This document shows positions 9,574 through 21,245 of a stretch of 64,000 bases of DNA, piece by piece. The notes below the pieces were generated by a model. The model was not told the origin of the DNA. It searched no databases and was given only the letters and a program-made list of their open reading frames with translations. The position numbers and the translations under genes were made by a program. Every line of letters starts with the position of its first letter. Position 1 is the first letter of the stretch. This DNA comes from Trissonchulus latispiculum (Eukaryota; Nematoda; Enoplea; Enoplida; Ironidae): NCBI GenBank assembly GCA_030248195.1, contig JASAND010020876.1:1-64000 (forward strand). Reading direction: 5' to 3'.

Positions 9574-12559
9574 ATGAAATTATTATACTCGCTTTTTATA
9601 CTCAATTATTGGATTTTCGATACATTATTGGTCAACGGCCAAGAATGTGAATCAGGCAACTGTTGCCCTGAATTGGATCAGTTATTATCGCTGGCAGGGA
9701 ATAATCAATTCAGTCTGCCTCCAACAGCACCAACCGATGTTAGAGTAAAAATTATACTAGAAAAAATTAAGACTATATCTGAAGAAAAGGGTGGAGCTGA
9801 AGTGTGCCTCTACGCGCAAGGGTCCTGGTTCGATCAACGCCTGCTGAAAAATTTTACAAAAATTAGTAACTGTCCTGCAACTAGCGTGACTGGAAAGTTG
9901 AATGAAATGAAGAAAATATGGACGCCGAAATTTTTCTTCCCCTCTGTACACCAGATTACCCTCGAGCACAGTCCATATCCTAACATTGACCTGAAGCTTG
10001 AAACGAATGGACAGCTCACGTATCATGCCAAATATTGCCTTCTTACACCATGTTTTATGGATTTACGGTGAGTAGAAGAAAGAGTTAATTGTCCGTGTAC
10101 GAAGGGGACATTTGATTTTCAAATGCAGATAGGCAGCAAAAATCAAGCAATTATGTTGATTTTTGCATTAATTTCTGCATAAAAATCAAATACATAGCTG
10201 TTCTGAGTTTGATTTTCCATGCGCATCAGCTTCAAAATGCAAAAATCAAACTGCTTTCTGATTGGCTAGAGTCGCGCCTGTTGTGATTGGCAGGTTAAAA
10301 TCACGAGACCTACTGTGCAAAGAAGATTTGGGTACCCGAAGATCTAAGGCGTGGCGTGCACAAAATAGTGCTGGAAAGTCGAAACGATATTGGAAATAAA
10401 TACATAATAACAATAGCGAAGACAACGTATAGAGACTATTTTGCAAAATTTTTATAAAATAATACTACTAGTAAAATTTCCAAACTAAGCTAATTCGTTA
10501 AATTGGTTTAGTGGGTTTCTTTTAACTTGGCTATATTGCAGTTGCAGTGCAGACCAAATCTCAAACCAAATGAAAAAATTTATTATATATCTGAACAGTT
10601 TTTGGGCCTTTCAAATTAATCCCCCCCACAGCTCCGTAGAAGTTGAAATTTGGTGGAGGTAGGTTTTCGGACCTGCTGATTTCAAAAATGCAAAAATTTT
10701 AAAATTTAAAACAATTTTTAAAAATTTAATAGTTTTAGTTTGGTAAGGGGGAACCAAGGGGAACCGAAAAATTTTTTGAAAAAAGTTTTGTTGAAAACTT
10801 GCGTACAGGGGTTTTCTAGGGTGCCGGTCACGAATTTTTCGGTGCCGATCAGTTTTCGATTCCGCTTTTCGTTAGCTTAATATTAGCTAAAGTTTTAAGC
10901 TTACGATTTCAGATTCGTGATCAGCACCCCAGAAAACCCCTGTACGAAAATTTTCAGCAAAATTTGTTTCAAAAGATTTTTCGGTTCCCCTTGCTGTCCA
11001 TTCTTACCAATCTAAAGTTTTTAAAATTTTTTTAAAATTTTAAAATTTTTGCATTTTTGAAATTAGCAGGTCCGAAAACCTACCTCCACCAAATTTCAAC
11101 ACAATCAGTCAAATTGAGCTTCTTCGGTACTTTATCAGAGCTATGGGGGGATAATCCCCCACAGCTCCGAAGAAGTACAGAAGAAGCACAATTTACCCTA
11201 CGGAAACAGAGTATAAAAAAGATAAGTAAGGAAATTAGGGAGAGGGACGCAGGGACGCAGACAAAAAACTATGATTAACCATAAACTAAATAACTTAACT
11301 TCAGATCTTAATGCGAAAGAAGAAGATTAAGCAATAAATTTCCAGAAGAAATTCCTAGTTTAACCACATTCCTGCAAATTTTTTAAAAAAGTTTTAATCC
11401 TGGGGTGCGAAAAAGTTTGTCACTTCTGTTGCTGAAAAGCTGTATATAGGGGTTTTCAGGGTCGTAGAACACGAATCTAAAGTCCGTTTACAGGAACAGG
11501 AACAGTGGTCTGCTTTTATGGAAAGGAACGGAAGCCTAATTTTAGGAATATGTAGGAGTAGAAATGGGGATCCAAAAATCGGAACAGGAAGCAGAGACAC
11601 TTTTCAGGAACCGGTAGGAAATTTATTTTCAGGACCAGGATCCAAAACAGTTTCCAGGACCAACAGAGTTTACTTTTAGCAACAGGAACAGGAGTCTAAC
11701 TTCAAACAGGAATCTATTTTAAAGACATAAATTGCACCTTAAAGTATATTTGAGCTTGCGGGTTGTCGGTCAATGTATAAAATATCCGCATATGTTCCTG
11801 TTCTTGTCCCTGAAATCATATTCCTTCTGTTCCTGTTCCAGGTATTAGACGCCACCTTAGAATATCTAACATTTTGGAATGTCATCAAGAAAACATGATT
11901 TTATTTGCTTTAATTTTCAAAAAATCTATTGCATTATTTGCTTGCAACACATGTTTATGATTGTTTCAGAGTATACTTCGCACTAAGAAAATTAGCGATA
12001 AAATATAAATACCCAATAAAATAAAAACATTGTCGTTTTAATTTAGGTTTCCACGTGAGCGGGGCAAAAATTTTGAGGTATCTTGCGGGATTCACTTGTT
12101 TGCGGGCCGCGGGCCGGGGCGGGTAGCAATAATCCGGCCAGTGACCAACTCTGTTTCAACTTATACCTTGATCCGTAGAAAAGATACCGACCTCTTCCGT
12201 TCCTGTTCCTGATATTATGTGCACCCGTTCCTGATTCTATTCTTAAAATTAGACAACGGTTCCTGATTCTGTTCCTGAAATTAGACCCCTGCTCAGTTCC
12301 TAAGTTTAGACCACGGTTCCTGTGTCTTTTCCAAGTTTAGACACCACCAATTTAGAAGGCCACCACGTCCACGGACAGCAGCCCCGTTCCCATATTTACA
12401 ACAGTTTTTCTAACATTTTATAAATAAGCAAAATAAAATTTAGAACTGATTAATCATAGCATTTTGTCTGCTTCCTTCCTCCTAATTTCTTTACTTTCCT
12501 TACTTATTTTTTACTTACTCTGTTTCCTTTTAAGTAATTAATTAATTAATTAATTACAA

Positions 12560-12636
<77 letters not shown>

Positions 12637-15168
12637 GTTATTCCATATTCAATTATTGAAAGAAACTAAAAAATATTGACGACTGAGAGAAATCCATATA
12701 TATATTTAAATTATTTAAAATTTTATAAGATGCAGTGTTCCAAAATTAAAAATGTGTCCTCAAAAGTACCAATTCTATGTTTGTCTTAATTGGATAAGGT
12801 TTGCAGTAATCCAAACTTGAAACTTAAAAAACTGTTTAGATATATAGTTAGTTTTTTATCATTGGTTCGGGATTCGATCTGCATTGCAACTCTAGCAGCG
12901 CCAAGTCAAAAGAAAGCCACAAAAAATTAACGATTGGCTTAGTTAGGAAATTTTGCACACTATGACCATTTAATAATAATTTTGCAAAATTATTTCTATA
13001 TATTGTATACGGTATTGTTATGTAGTTATTTCCAATATAGTTTCGACTTTCCAGCACTATTTTGTGAACGAAACGCCTTAAATATTCTTTGCACAGTAGG
13101 TCACGTGATTTAAACCTGCCAATCACAACAGGAGCGCCTCTAGCCAATCAGAAAGCAGTTTGATTTTTGCATTTTAAAACTGATGCGCAAAATGGAATGA
13201 AGGAAAATGATGGAAAATCAAACTCAGAACACCTGTGTATTTGATTTTTATGCAGACATAAATGCAAAAATAAACATAATTGTTTGATTTTTGCTGCTTA
13301 GCTGCATTTAAAAATCAAATGTCCCCTTCGTACACGGACAGTTAATGCTATTTCAAGTATCAGTCAATTATGAAGTCATTAAACTTGCAATAGTCACTTC
13401 GATTTTTACATGTCCAACATTCTATTAACATATTTATTGACATTGTAGTTCAATTAGGAACTGGGAACAGTTAAAAGAATTTTAGATCTACTGCATTAAA
13501 ATCCTTTATTTTGTCTTACAGTGTGTTAAAGCCATATTTTCCTAATTTAGAGACTTTCCAATGGATAAAGCCGATTGCACAATTGCCCTGTATGATCTTA
13601 GTAAGGATGCTCGTAAGGTTAGATACAATTGGACAGAGCAAGATCCTTTAGAAAAGATTTGGCCAATTAAAACTGCTCAACACTTCCTCTTGTACAACAG
13701 AACTATTGCAGTTAGAACGGTAATGCTGACAAATGTTCTTCATTTAAATAAGATAAGTAAGTATAAAAAACTCCTAAAATTTAAATAAGATAAATTTAAA
13801 TCGGGGATGGGTTTGTTGTAACCGCCATTGATGTCAGATTTCTGCTTCGTATATCCTACTTTACTTTGCATTACATTACATTGCATTACGTTATGATAAC
13901 TTTTCATTTACTGAACAACACCACAATATTCCAGGACAACTCGACAGTTCCTACATCAATATTGTATCTGAAGTTGGTATTCAAGCGTCTGGAAGGATGG
14001 TATCTTCTCCAGGCTTACACTCCGTCATATCTAATAGTCTTGATTTCCTGGCTTTACAACATTATGGGATTGGAAACTAGGGCTTCGAGGCTTCAGCTCC
14101 GAGCAGCCCTTCTAATGGCACTCATGCTATTGTTTTCCAATATCTACCGGCAAATCCCAAAAGTCGGCTACATCAAAGCGTTGGATATTTGGCTGCTTAT
14201 TGTGTTAAGTAAGCTTCTCTGTAATGTTAAGGTTGCTTTGCTTTCACAATGACAATTCTCGGTCATTGCAAGAGCTGGAAAGTATAAACCATTTGATATT
14301 TTGTTACAGCTGGGCACTATCGATAAGACATCTCTTACCTCATTGCATTGACAATTAATTAAATTAGTTAAGTAGGTAGTACATAGTTTGGCTTTTTGAT
14401 TTTGGGCTCTTAATTTTTGCTTTCAGTCATAACGTTGGAGAGCATAACTTTAGGTTTCCTTATACTCAGCTGCATAGAAGACACCTTAGTGACCTATCTC
14501 TGCAATAAGCCGGACAGGTTGGCCGAGAAGATTTCTTTCCAAAAAGCGCTAGAAACCGAGCCATCCACTAATAATGGTAGGTTTGCATGCAACATTAAGA
14601 GTAAAAAACAATTCTTTCCGCTAACGCTGGTAAATGGTAAGATAATTCACGAAGTAGTGGACTTGCCTCTGTGCTGGCTATCCTAAGAACCATACCATAA
14701 CAGTGACTGTCAAACCTACTGTTAATACATAGATTTGTTATATGCTTCAACTTTTAGCTTATAAAGTGTTAGGAAGGAGTTTGTTCACGACATGGCTGTA
14801 CAGTAATATTATGTCACATCCTACAGTCAACTGACACTGTAAGGCTTCATTGCGCCACAAGTTCCATTTTCCAGTTCTTCATTGTTCTTCAAACATATCA
14901 ATCCTGAGGAAGTATTCTTTTATATTATACTATTTCAGAGAAGCACAAAGGATCTATTAGACTCTTCAGTTGTGTTCTCAGCCGCCGTCAGAAACATAAA
15001 TGTCGTAAAGGTGTGAGAAATGCGTCCAGAACTGCCGGTACGACCCCACCACTGCCCACAGTATCATGCTATGAACGACTAGCAGCACGAATTGACTATA
15101 TCTTTACATTCATTTATCCTTTCTTGTTTCTATGTGCTAATGTGGGATATTGGGCCCATTATCTGTGA
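9574..15168 (+). CDS. Cys-loop ligand-gated ion channel subunit, gene A (five exons)
   Basis: Exons 9574-10067, 13551-13719, 13935-14208, 14454-14576 and 14939-15168 join in phase to 429 aa. The first ATG precedes a hydrophobic signal peptide (LLYSLFILNYWIF). The ligand-binding domain carries the Cys-loop C160-C174 with the FPMD signature. M1 (about 243-263, WYLLQAYTPSYL), M2 (272-290), M3 (306-326) and a C-terminal M4 follow, with a short basic M3-M4 loop. Overall it is closest to the anion-type GlyR/GluCl/GABA branch (IPKVGYIKALD before M3). The usual Pro-Ala-Arg at the M2 start is Ala-Ser-Arg, and Arg277 and Met282 stand at 4' and 9'. No second loop-C disulfide is seen. The subunit would form a pentameric plasma-membrane channel; its ligand is unknown. 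Exon 2's donor (gtaatg) is chosen because it gives the family-typical spacing from Trp to M1. A close paralogue lies at 21246. Confidence 0.85.
10618..11160. repeat. Nested palindromic (foldback) element
   Basis: Two inverted arms of about 230 bp meet near 10870-10890. The left arm, from about 10618, contains ggtaggttttcggacctgct and gtacaggggttttctagggt. The right arm ends near 11100 with the inverse of the first block, then 11140-11172 repeats the cccccacagctccg start. A related half-unit (gaaaagctgtatataggggt) occurs at about 11430. Confidence 0.7.
12560..12636. repeat. (TTA)n microsatellite
   Basis: About 25 uninterrupted TTA units, preceded by a short TTAA tract. It lies within the long inverted-repeat element in intron 1 of channel gene A. 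Confidence 0.97.
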
Positions 15169-15249
15169 CGACATGATTTACTGGTTCAAATAGCATCTTG
15201 CAGTTTACCTTTCATTGTACATATGTACTCTTGATATTATTAGATACAA

Positions 15250-15317
<68 letters not shown>

Positions 15318-16949
15318 CATCCATCTGATCAGGCATGTTCTCGCTGATCTTGGGAAGGGCAATCGCTGCAGGAAACCGGAGCTTTTTCGGTTTTTGTACC
15401 CAAAAAGTACTGGGCGACCACTTTCAGATTGAGTTCCTTCCGTCGGGGCCACATGTGTGTACCGACTACTGATGTGCATTTTCAAATAAAAACAAGAAAA
15501 ACTACAATAGCAAACTATTTAATGTTTGATGCAGCCCTGCCTTAATATTTCAAATATATGCTTTTTCCATTCCATTTTCGTTCCATTAAAGCCACTCAAC
15601 CTTCATCTTATTCATAAAAACTGATGTAGTTCTAATCTGCTAAACGCAGCCAGAAGCCCCATAGCATGCCAACAAATGAAAAAGTTGAACAAAAGCCTTG
15701 CTCCTGTTTTCTCTGTAATAACTTATAAGCTAACCTAATCAAAGGCCCACCCACCAGGAACTGAAAAAACGGAAATTCACATGATTGAGTTTTTGTGAAC
15801 TCCCCCCACTTTAGGGGCTATTAAAGTAAAAAGTAAATGTTGCGGAACCTTGGTGTAAACCAATGTGCAGAAAGACTAAAGACTGTGACATTGTTATTCT
15901 ATTTTTCTAAATTTTTCTAAACGGTTTTTGTCTAAAACATTTCATTGTTAACTAAATCTTTAATAAAATAGATTCATATAGGTTGTATTTTTAAATCTGA
16001 AAGTTCCGTGACATTGCGTAACAGGCTGTGGAATTTTCGAATAACTAAGACTGATGGAATACCTAAATGTTTTCAGTCCCTGAAGCAACGTTTTATCCAA
16101 TTTGGTGTAACATTCTTGGCTGAGCTTGCACAAGCCGACAACTTTTATCTTTTATCGTCCTTTTCGGACATCTCCAATTCTCATCTTTAAATGGTTTCTT
16201 TTAAATTTTAATTACTTTTATTTTTGTTTATTACTATCTATGGAAATGGAGCATAGATTCTCGTTACCCAATGCATACATTAGCACGGGTTCCGATTCTC
16301 TGGGATCTAATTACTCCGATTTCATGTTTCCAAAATCTAAAGGGAATCTAGCCGATAACCAGCCAAAATTGCACATTAAAATGTAAAACCTAAGCTACAT
16401 ACATGCGTAGATATGTAGCTCGTAATGGTAAAACTTACAGTATACGAAGTATATATATAGTGTTCTGGAAAACAAGAACAAATTTAAAGCCTGTCACTGA
16501 AAATGGGACAGCTTCTGATGTTTTCACTTCTTAGATTATCGGATTAATATCTGTTTTAATCAGTTACTCTTGATTTATTGCGCAGCCAGCAAACAGCTAA
16601 TAAATTGGAGAGTGAAAGGCGCCTCCTCGAAAGTTATGAAACTTCTTTCTTTGGAGGACGAACCTTAGAAATAAATTTTTCTGGAAAACTGATACATGCT
16701 AATTTTGCATTCCTAATTCCGTGAGACTTTGTAGGTAATAACCTGCTCTGACCCACGCTCCCTTAAAGTCAACGTAATAAACTTTCAAGGTGTAAACGTG
16801 GTCTGCATACGTAATGTGCTTTATTGCCACATCCTTGTCTCAACATTCTAAGCAGTTAAGAAGTTAAAAAGAAGAACACTGGCGTCAAGAAGCTATCATA
16901 ATGGTGATTGATGGTGATAAAGGTAATGATGGCAATATCATAGTTCCAG
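15169..16949. other. 3' flank of channel gene A and intergenic region
   Basis: The 3' flank includes a (TTA)n run at 15250-15317 and an AATAAA at about 15485-15490 that could end the transcript. One isolated GTAA-loop hairpin with a 5-bp stem (ttggt/accaa) occurs at 15850-15863. No further coding sequence is supported; the small ATG frames near 16.0-16.4 kb show no domain. Confidence 0.5.
15250..15317. repeat. (TTA)n microsatellite in the 3' flank of channel gene A
   Basis: About 22 uninterrupted TTA units some 80 bp after the stop codon, probably inside the 3'UTR. Confidence 0.95.
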
Positions 16950-17410
16950 TAGTGTTGTTGCCCGGCCGGTTTTCTGACTCGGCCGGCCGGACCCGGCCAG
17001 CTGGCCGGGCCGGCGGCCGGCCGTTTCCGACTGGCCGGGTGATGCAAACCGGCCGGCCGGCCGGGTCAAACAGGCCGGCCGGCCGGGTCAAACAGGCCGG
17101 CCGGCCGGTCAAAAAAGGCCGGCCGGTACCAGTTTTACCCTATTTTTCTTGTATTTTGCAAAATATTTAGCATTAATTGATGCATACAGTTACCCTGGTT
17201 GGATGGGCGCATGATAAAGTCAAGGCGTAGTGTTCTTTTTCTGAAGACCGGCTTCCCCACGGCCGTCTCTGGCTTCTGACTGGGCGGACCGACAAAACCG
17301 GCCTCCTACTTCTGGCCGGCCGGCCGGCCGGCCATTGCCACGGCGGCGGCTGGATTCGACGGCTTGATGAGACGAAGCCAGGTTTTACTTTCTGCCAGCC
17401 AACAACTCTA
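16950..17410. mobile_element. GGCCGG-rich non-autonomous hAT element, copy 1
   Basis: Starts TAGTGTTGTTG and ends CAACAACTCTA, forming short inverted termini of hAT type. Flanks agttccag and agttcaac are a degraded 8-bp target duplication. The inside carries repeated ccggccggcc blocks separated by gtcaaacag and then a unique AT-rich segment. The copy at 36622 shares termini and internal order. No transposase frame is present. Confidence 0.8.
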
Positions 17411-18189
17411 AGTTCAACGTGGCAAGCGATCGCAAACGTGTAGACCGCGTCGACGTGGCGTAAGTAAAGGTCTACATGGGCTTAAACTTCTAAACGGCAT
17501 GTTGCACCACTATATGAAATCACCTTAGTCGGCGTACTGATCATCGCTGCAATTAATATGATATGCAGCTGCATGATCGTATCAGAGCTGTATACAGCAC
17601 ACAAGTTGTCGGCTACGCAAATGTTCTACGACGCTGAATGACGCTTTCTGGTTTGATGGAGTTTCTTTTAAACACTTGCCGTATCCACATTACAAATATG
17701 GAAAGAGGATGAAAATGGATGATTCTAGCCTGTGCAAAAAATTGTTGCTCGGTCTATTGATCAATATTTGCAATTGTTTTCCAACCAGCTTCTGCACGTC
17801 CTTAATAAAAATCTTTTAAAATAGTAAAAAATCTAGTTGTCTCTGACTGATTTTACGGGAGCATCCTGGAGCTGCCTGCAGACACTGATTCCGATTTATA
17901 GAGTCTCGGAGATATATTTGAGCTAGGTTCTCATTTTGCAACGCTACCGATACAACAGCTGCAGCCAGCATTTTTGTAACTTACAGTTTTGGCAGAAACT
18001 CTGCTTTGCTCGAACAATGGTTCCGGACTTTTTGCGTGCGTCGGGGCGAAGATGATTCAAACATTAATTATAAAATGTAAAGTAATCAATTAGGTTTCTG
18101 TTAAGTTTTTTCTGGATTCGAAGATTAGGATCAGGGATTACGGATTGATTATTAAAAAAAAAAAAAAAAAAAAATTGCTATTTTCAGCA
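17411..18189. other. Intergenic region, no gene seen
   Basis: No ORF or repeat family was recognised except a 21-bp poly-A run at 18154-18174, which could mark the 3' end of an old retroposed copy. Confidence 0.4.
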
Positions 18190-19560
18190 GGGGTACCTTG
18201 TGGCGGTTATTCAGTCCGGATCATGGGCTAGAAGGGACAGCGACCCATGATTGCTGGAGAGGCATTGACCGCGAGCTTGTGCATTTTTCCAAGACTTCAT
18301 CCACATGTCGGCGTCTCATAGATAACAGGACCCGTACGACGCACCACCAAGCCCTGCGCCCAGGTAGCCTCTTTTCCCGAATAGATTTTAAACCAAACTT
18401 TTTGTCCTGGAACAAAGGATCTTGCACTAGGGAAGAAACCTTTCCCTCTGTTGCATGGTCTCCTTGGCGGTTTCAGAAGAGACAGGCTTGCGCGCAATTC
18501 CTCTTTCAGCATCAGTTTGGCTGGCGTGATACCGATTTGGAAAATGGGCTGGACCGATAGGCTAGCAGAAAGTTGGATACACGGCAAGGGAGTTCCAGTT
18601 CGCTCCAGCTTTCGCGAAGTTACGCTTGAAGGTTGGTTTTTGGATGATAAGGGGACGCAAAGATGTGCTGAATTCCGCATTGTTCTATGTAGCTGCGAAA
18701 TTCTTTAAGGTGCCTTCATAGTTGCGAACGCTGGTGTACGCGCGTCGACGCCCGTCTACGCGCGTCTACAAACGTCAATATCATTTTGCGCGCATCAACG
18801 CGCGTCGACGTGCGTCGATGCGCGCAAACTGGCATGCTACAAATGGGCGCGTTGACGCGCGTCTACGCACGTCGACGTGCGTCTACGCGCGTCTAGAGGC
18901 GACTGGGACTATGAAATCACCATTAGAGCGGAAATTTGTTGCGGTCAATTGTCGGAAACAATCTGTTCCGGATAAACAAAACGGCCGAAAATCGGGGCTA
19001 GCGCGGAAATCGTGGCACCAACTGTAGTAGAGTTCATGGGTACTACTTCGGACCATTTGCTGTGGCTGTCAACCAAGATGAGCCATTTCTTGCCTTGAAA
19101 TAGGCCAGCAAACTCGATATGTAGTCGAATCCAGGGATTTCCTGGGTCATCCCAAGGTATGTATTATAGGAGCTGACGCTGGATTAGCTCTTTGGACTTG
19201 GCACGATGAACAAGAGCTTACCAGATTTTCAATGTCCTTGTCAATTTGGGGCCACCAGATATAGCCTCTGGCCACTGCTTTTGAACGGACGATGCCTGGA
19301 TGGGTGAGATGAAGTTCTTTCATTAAAGCTGGCCTCAACTCCACTGGAATGACGAGTCTGATTCTGTTCAGTAAACATCCTTGCGATGTCGACAAATTTT
19401 CACGACAACGGAAAAATGGCTTCACATCATTCGATAATGAAGTTTCTTTCTCAAGCCACCCGTTCTTTATAAAGTTGGCTACTTGTTGTAGTACTGGATC
19501 AGATTCCGTGAACTCTGCAACATTTTGATATGAAATGGGCAGTTGACTTTCTTGAATTAG
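18190..19560 (-). pseudogene. LTR-retrotransposon integrase relic, split by a small element
   Basis: On the minus strand, the frame from 19425 gives an integrase zinc-binding domain with the HHCC spacing (ELHLTHPGI, GYIWWPQIDKDI, then SSCSSCQ). The core follows with IRLHIEFAG, WLILVDSHSKW and a stop after EQIVSDN. A 200-bp inserted element interrupts it at 18920-18715. Core and C-terminal pieces then resume (IFASPYHPKTN, later FVPGQKVWFKIY). At least two stops and a frame change make it dead. It belongs to the Ty3/Gypsy-like group and is better preserved than the relic at 3-8 kb. Confidence 0.82.
18715..18920. mobile_element. Small GC-rich inverted-repeat element made of acgcgcgtc units
   Basis: The ends ttcatagttgcgaacgc and ggcgactgggactatgaa are imperfect inverted termini. 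The interior is a run of cgcgcgtctacg / gtcgacgtgcg units in both orientations. It sits inside the integrase core of the surrounding relic. The block gggcgcgttgacgcgcgtc recurs at about 48305, so this is a dispersed family. Confidence 0.7.
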
Positions 19561-21245
19561 TCTAACAACCTAACTAACTTGAATTAATTTTCAAACACCA
19601 CAATTCGTTTACAGTACAGCAACAAACCCTTCCTCTTTTTACAGCAGCTAAATGATTAAAATGGATTTGTTTCATTTAGGAGTTTAACTAATCTTAAATA
19701 TAAGTAGTATTTGTCAAAATCCTTACGAATCCTTTCCCTAGATAGAGGTATTACCTAAGTTTGAGTCGTTTTATAGAATTAAAGTGTTCTTATAGTTCCT
19801 AGTATTGTCTGTGGGACAGCTATTTCAGTTTTTGAAGTACGTAATGTATGCAATATTCAAATATTGAAGACCGTCAGGCCACTGTTTTTCTTTCCGGCCC
19901 GTTCTGGCTCTACTATTTCAATTAGAGATATCTTATGGGACCTTTTGTATCCCATAATAAGCATAAGGTACATACTATAGACTACGAAATTTACTTTAGC
20001 AGAAATCGTTGGCGTCAGGTCGACTGATGTAGATATTTCATAAATCTTTTCACGTCATAAAAGCATTACCTGAAACCTGCTGTGTTTTGAATGTTAAATG
20101 GTTTTAGAAACTCCATAAAAATATTCGACACTTTTTACTTCTCCATTGATGTAGTCATTAACTTTACTTATCAACCCAAGCTTAGATTTATAGTTACTGA
20201 CTGTCTGGAATCTGTAGACTGTGAAGATAGTGAGTGTTACTACCTAAAATGAACACAAAACCTGCGACATAAGCGCAATGAATCAGCTGTTGGGAGTAAT
20301 TTTTTTATTCAAAAATAAACCAGCAGTGAGTGCTCCGATTTTAGAATACTCCTAACAACAAATTAATGTGAAGTGGTAATTTGCTTACCTCACCTGTTTG
20401 TCGAAAGATTTTTACAGGTTTTTTTGGAAAGACAAAAGGGTTGTTGGTGGTGAGGAAGGTCACATACAGTCAGTCAGTCAATGTCGACAGTTTCAATTTC
20501 TGGTTGATCCACACTAATATTTGAATTACTGAAACGGTAAACCTTTCGTTCTTTTCTTTGCTGATTTTGAAATGGATGAAGTTGAGGAATAGACGTTTGA
20601 GGAGGAGAATGAACAATCACAGTCAATCACAGATGTAGGAGACAGTTCCCCTGACATAAAGAGCACTTCTTTATGTTACACCTAGTAGATTCCTGTTTAC
20701 TTATTTACTTTACTCCTGTTTACTGATTCCGGATCAATTCCTGTTTAAATCTAAAAATCTGATCGACTTAATCAAACAAGAACTTCCTTCCTTCCTTCCG
20801 AAAATGCACTTCATTTTTTGCTTTGCCTTTTATCATCTTTCTCTCCTTTCTTTCTACCACAATTTTCAATATCCGAATTAAATTTGCACCATTTAACTTC
20901 CTTGAAAGAGTTTGACCAGAGTTCTGGAACCACAAAATGCCTATTTTGATAGTGATACATAAAACACGATACTATTCTATCATATCATTCATTTAATCAG
21001 TCAAAAATGACAGTTGACCTTATTTGTCCTTGCTGCAACCTTGTCCTGTCATAACTGTGGCATTTAGATACTCTGAAACTATTAAATGCTGCAAAATTTA
21101 AGCATAAAAGCATGCTATTGTTTTTATGCTATTTTATTAACTTACTTACTTAACTTACTAAGTATTTGTTAACTTATAAAATCTAAACTTGTCTAAACAG
21201 ATTTTTAAACTAAATCCATTTTTACTCTGTAGACACATATTCAAC
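19561..21245. other. Intergenic region upstream of channel gene B
   Basis: AT-rich sequence with no supported gene between the integrase relic and the second channel gene. It must hold the promoter of gene B. Only short tracts (gtcagtcagtca near 20468, cttccttccttcc near 20790) stand out. Confidence 0.4.

Larger units (their letters stand above)
10090..13340. mobile_element. Long-terminal-inverted-repeat element inside intron 1 of channel gene A
   Basis: The sequence starts tgtccgtgtacgaagggg and ends with its reverse complement at 13340, flanked by a direct duplication GTTAAT (10084-10089 and 13341-13346). The inverted arms run for about 490 bp (to about 10580 and from about 12855), with visible divergence and small indels. 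The 2.3-kb middle holds a nested palindrome, a run of GGAACAGG/CCTGTTCC-like repeats and a TTA microsatellite. No transposase was recognised, so it is non-autonomous. It accounts for nearly all of the 3.5-kb first intron. Confidence 0.8.
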
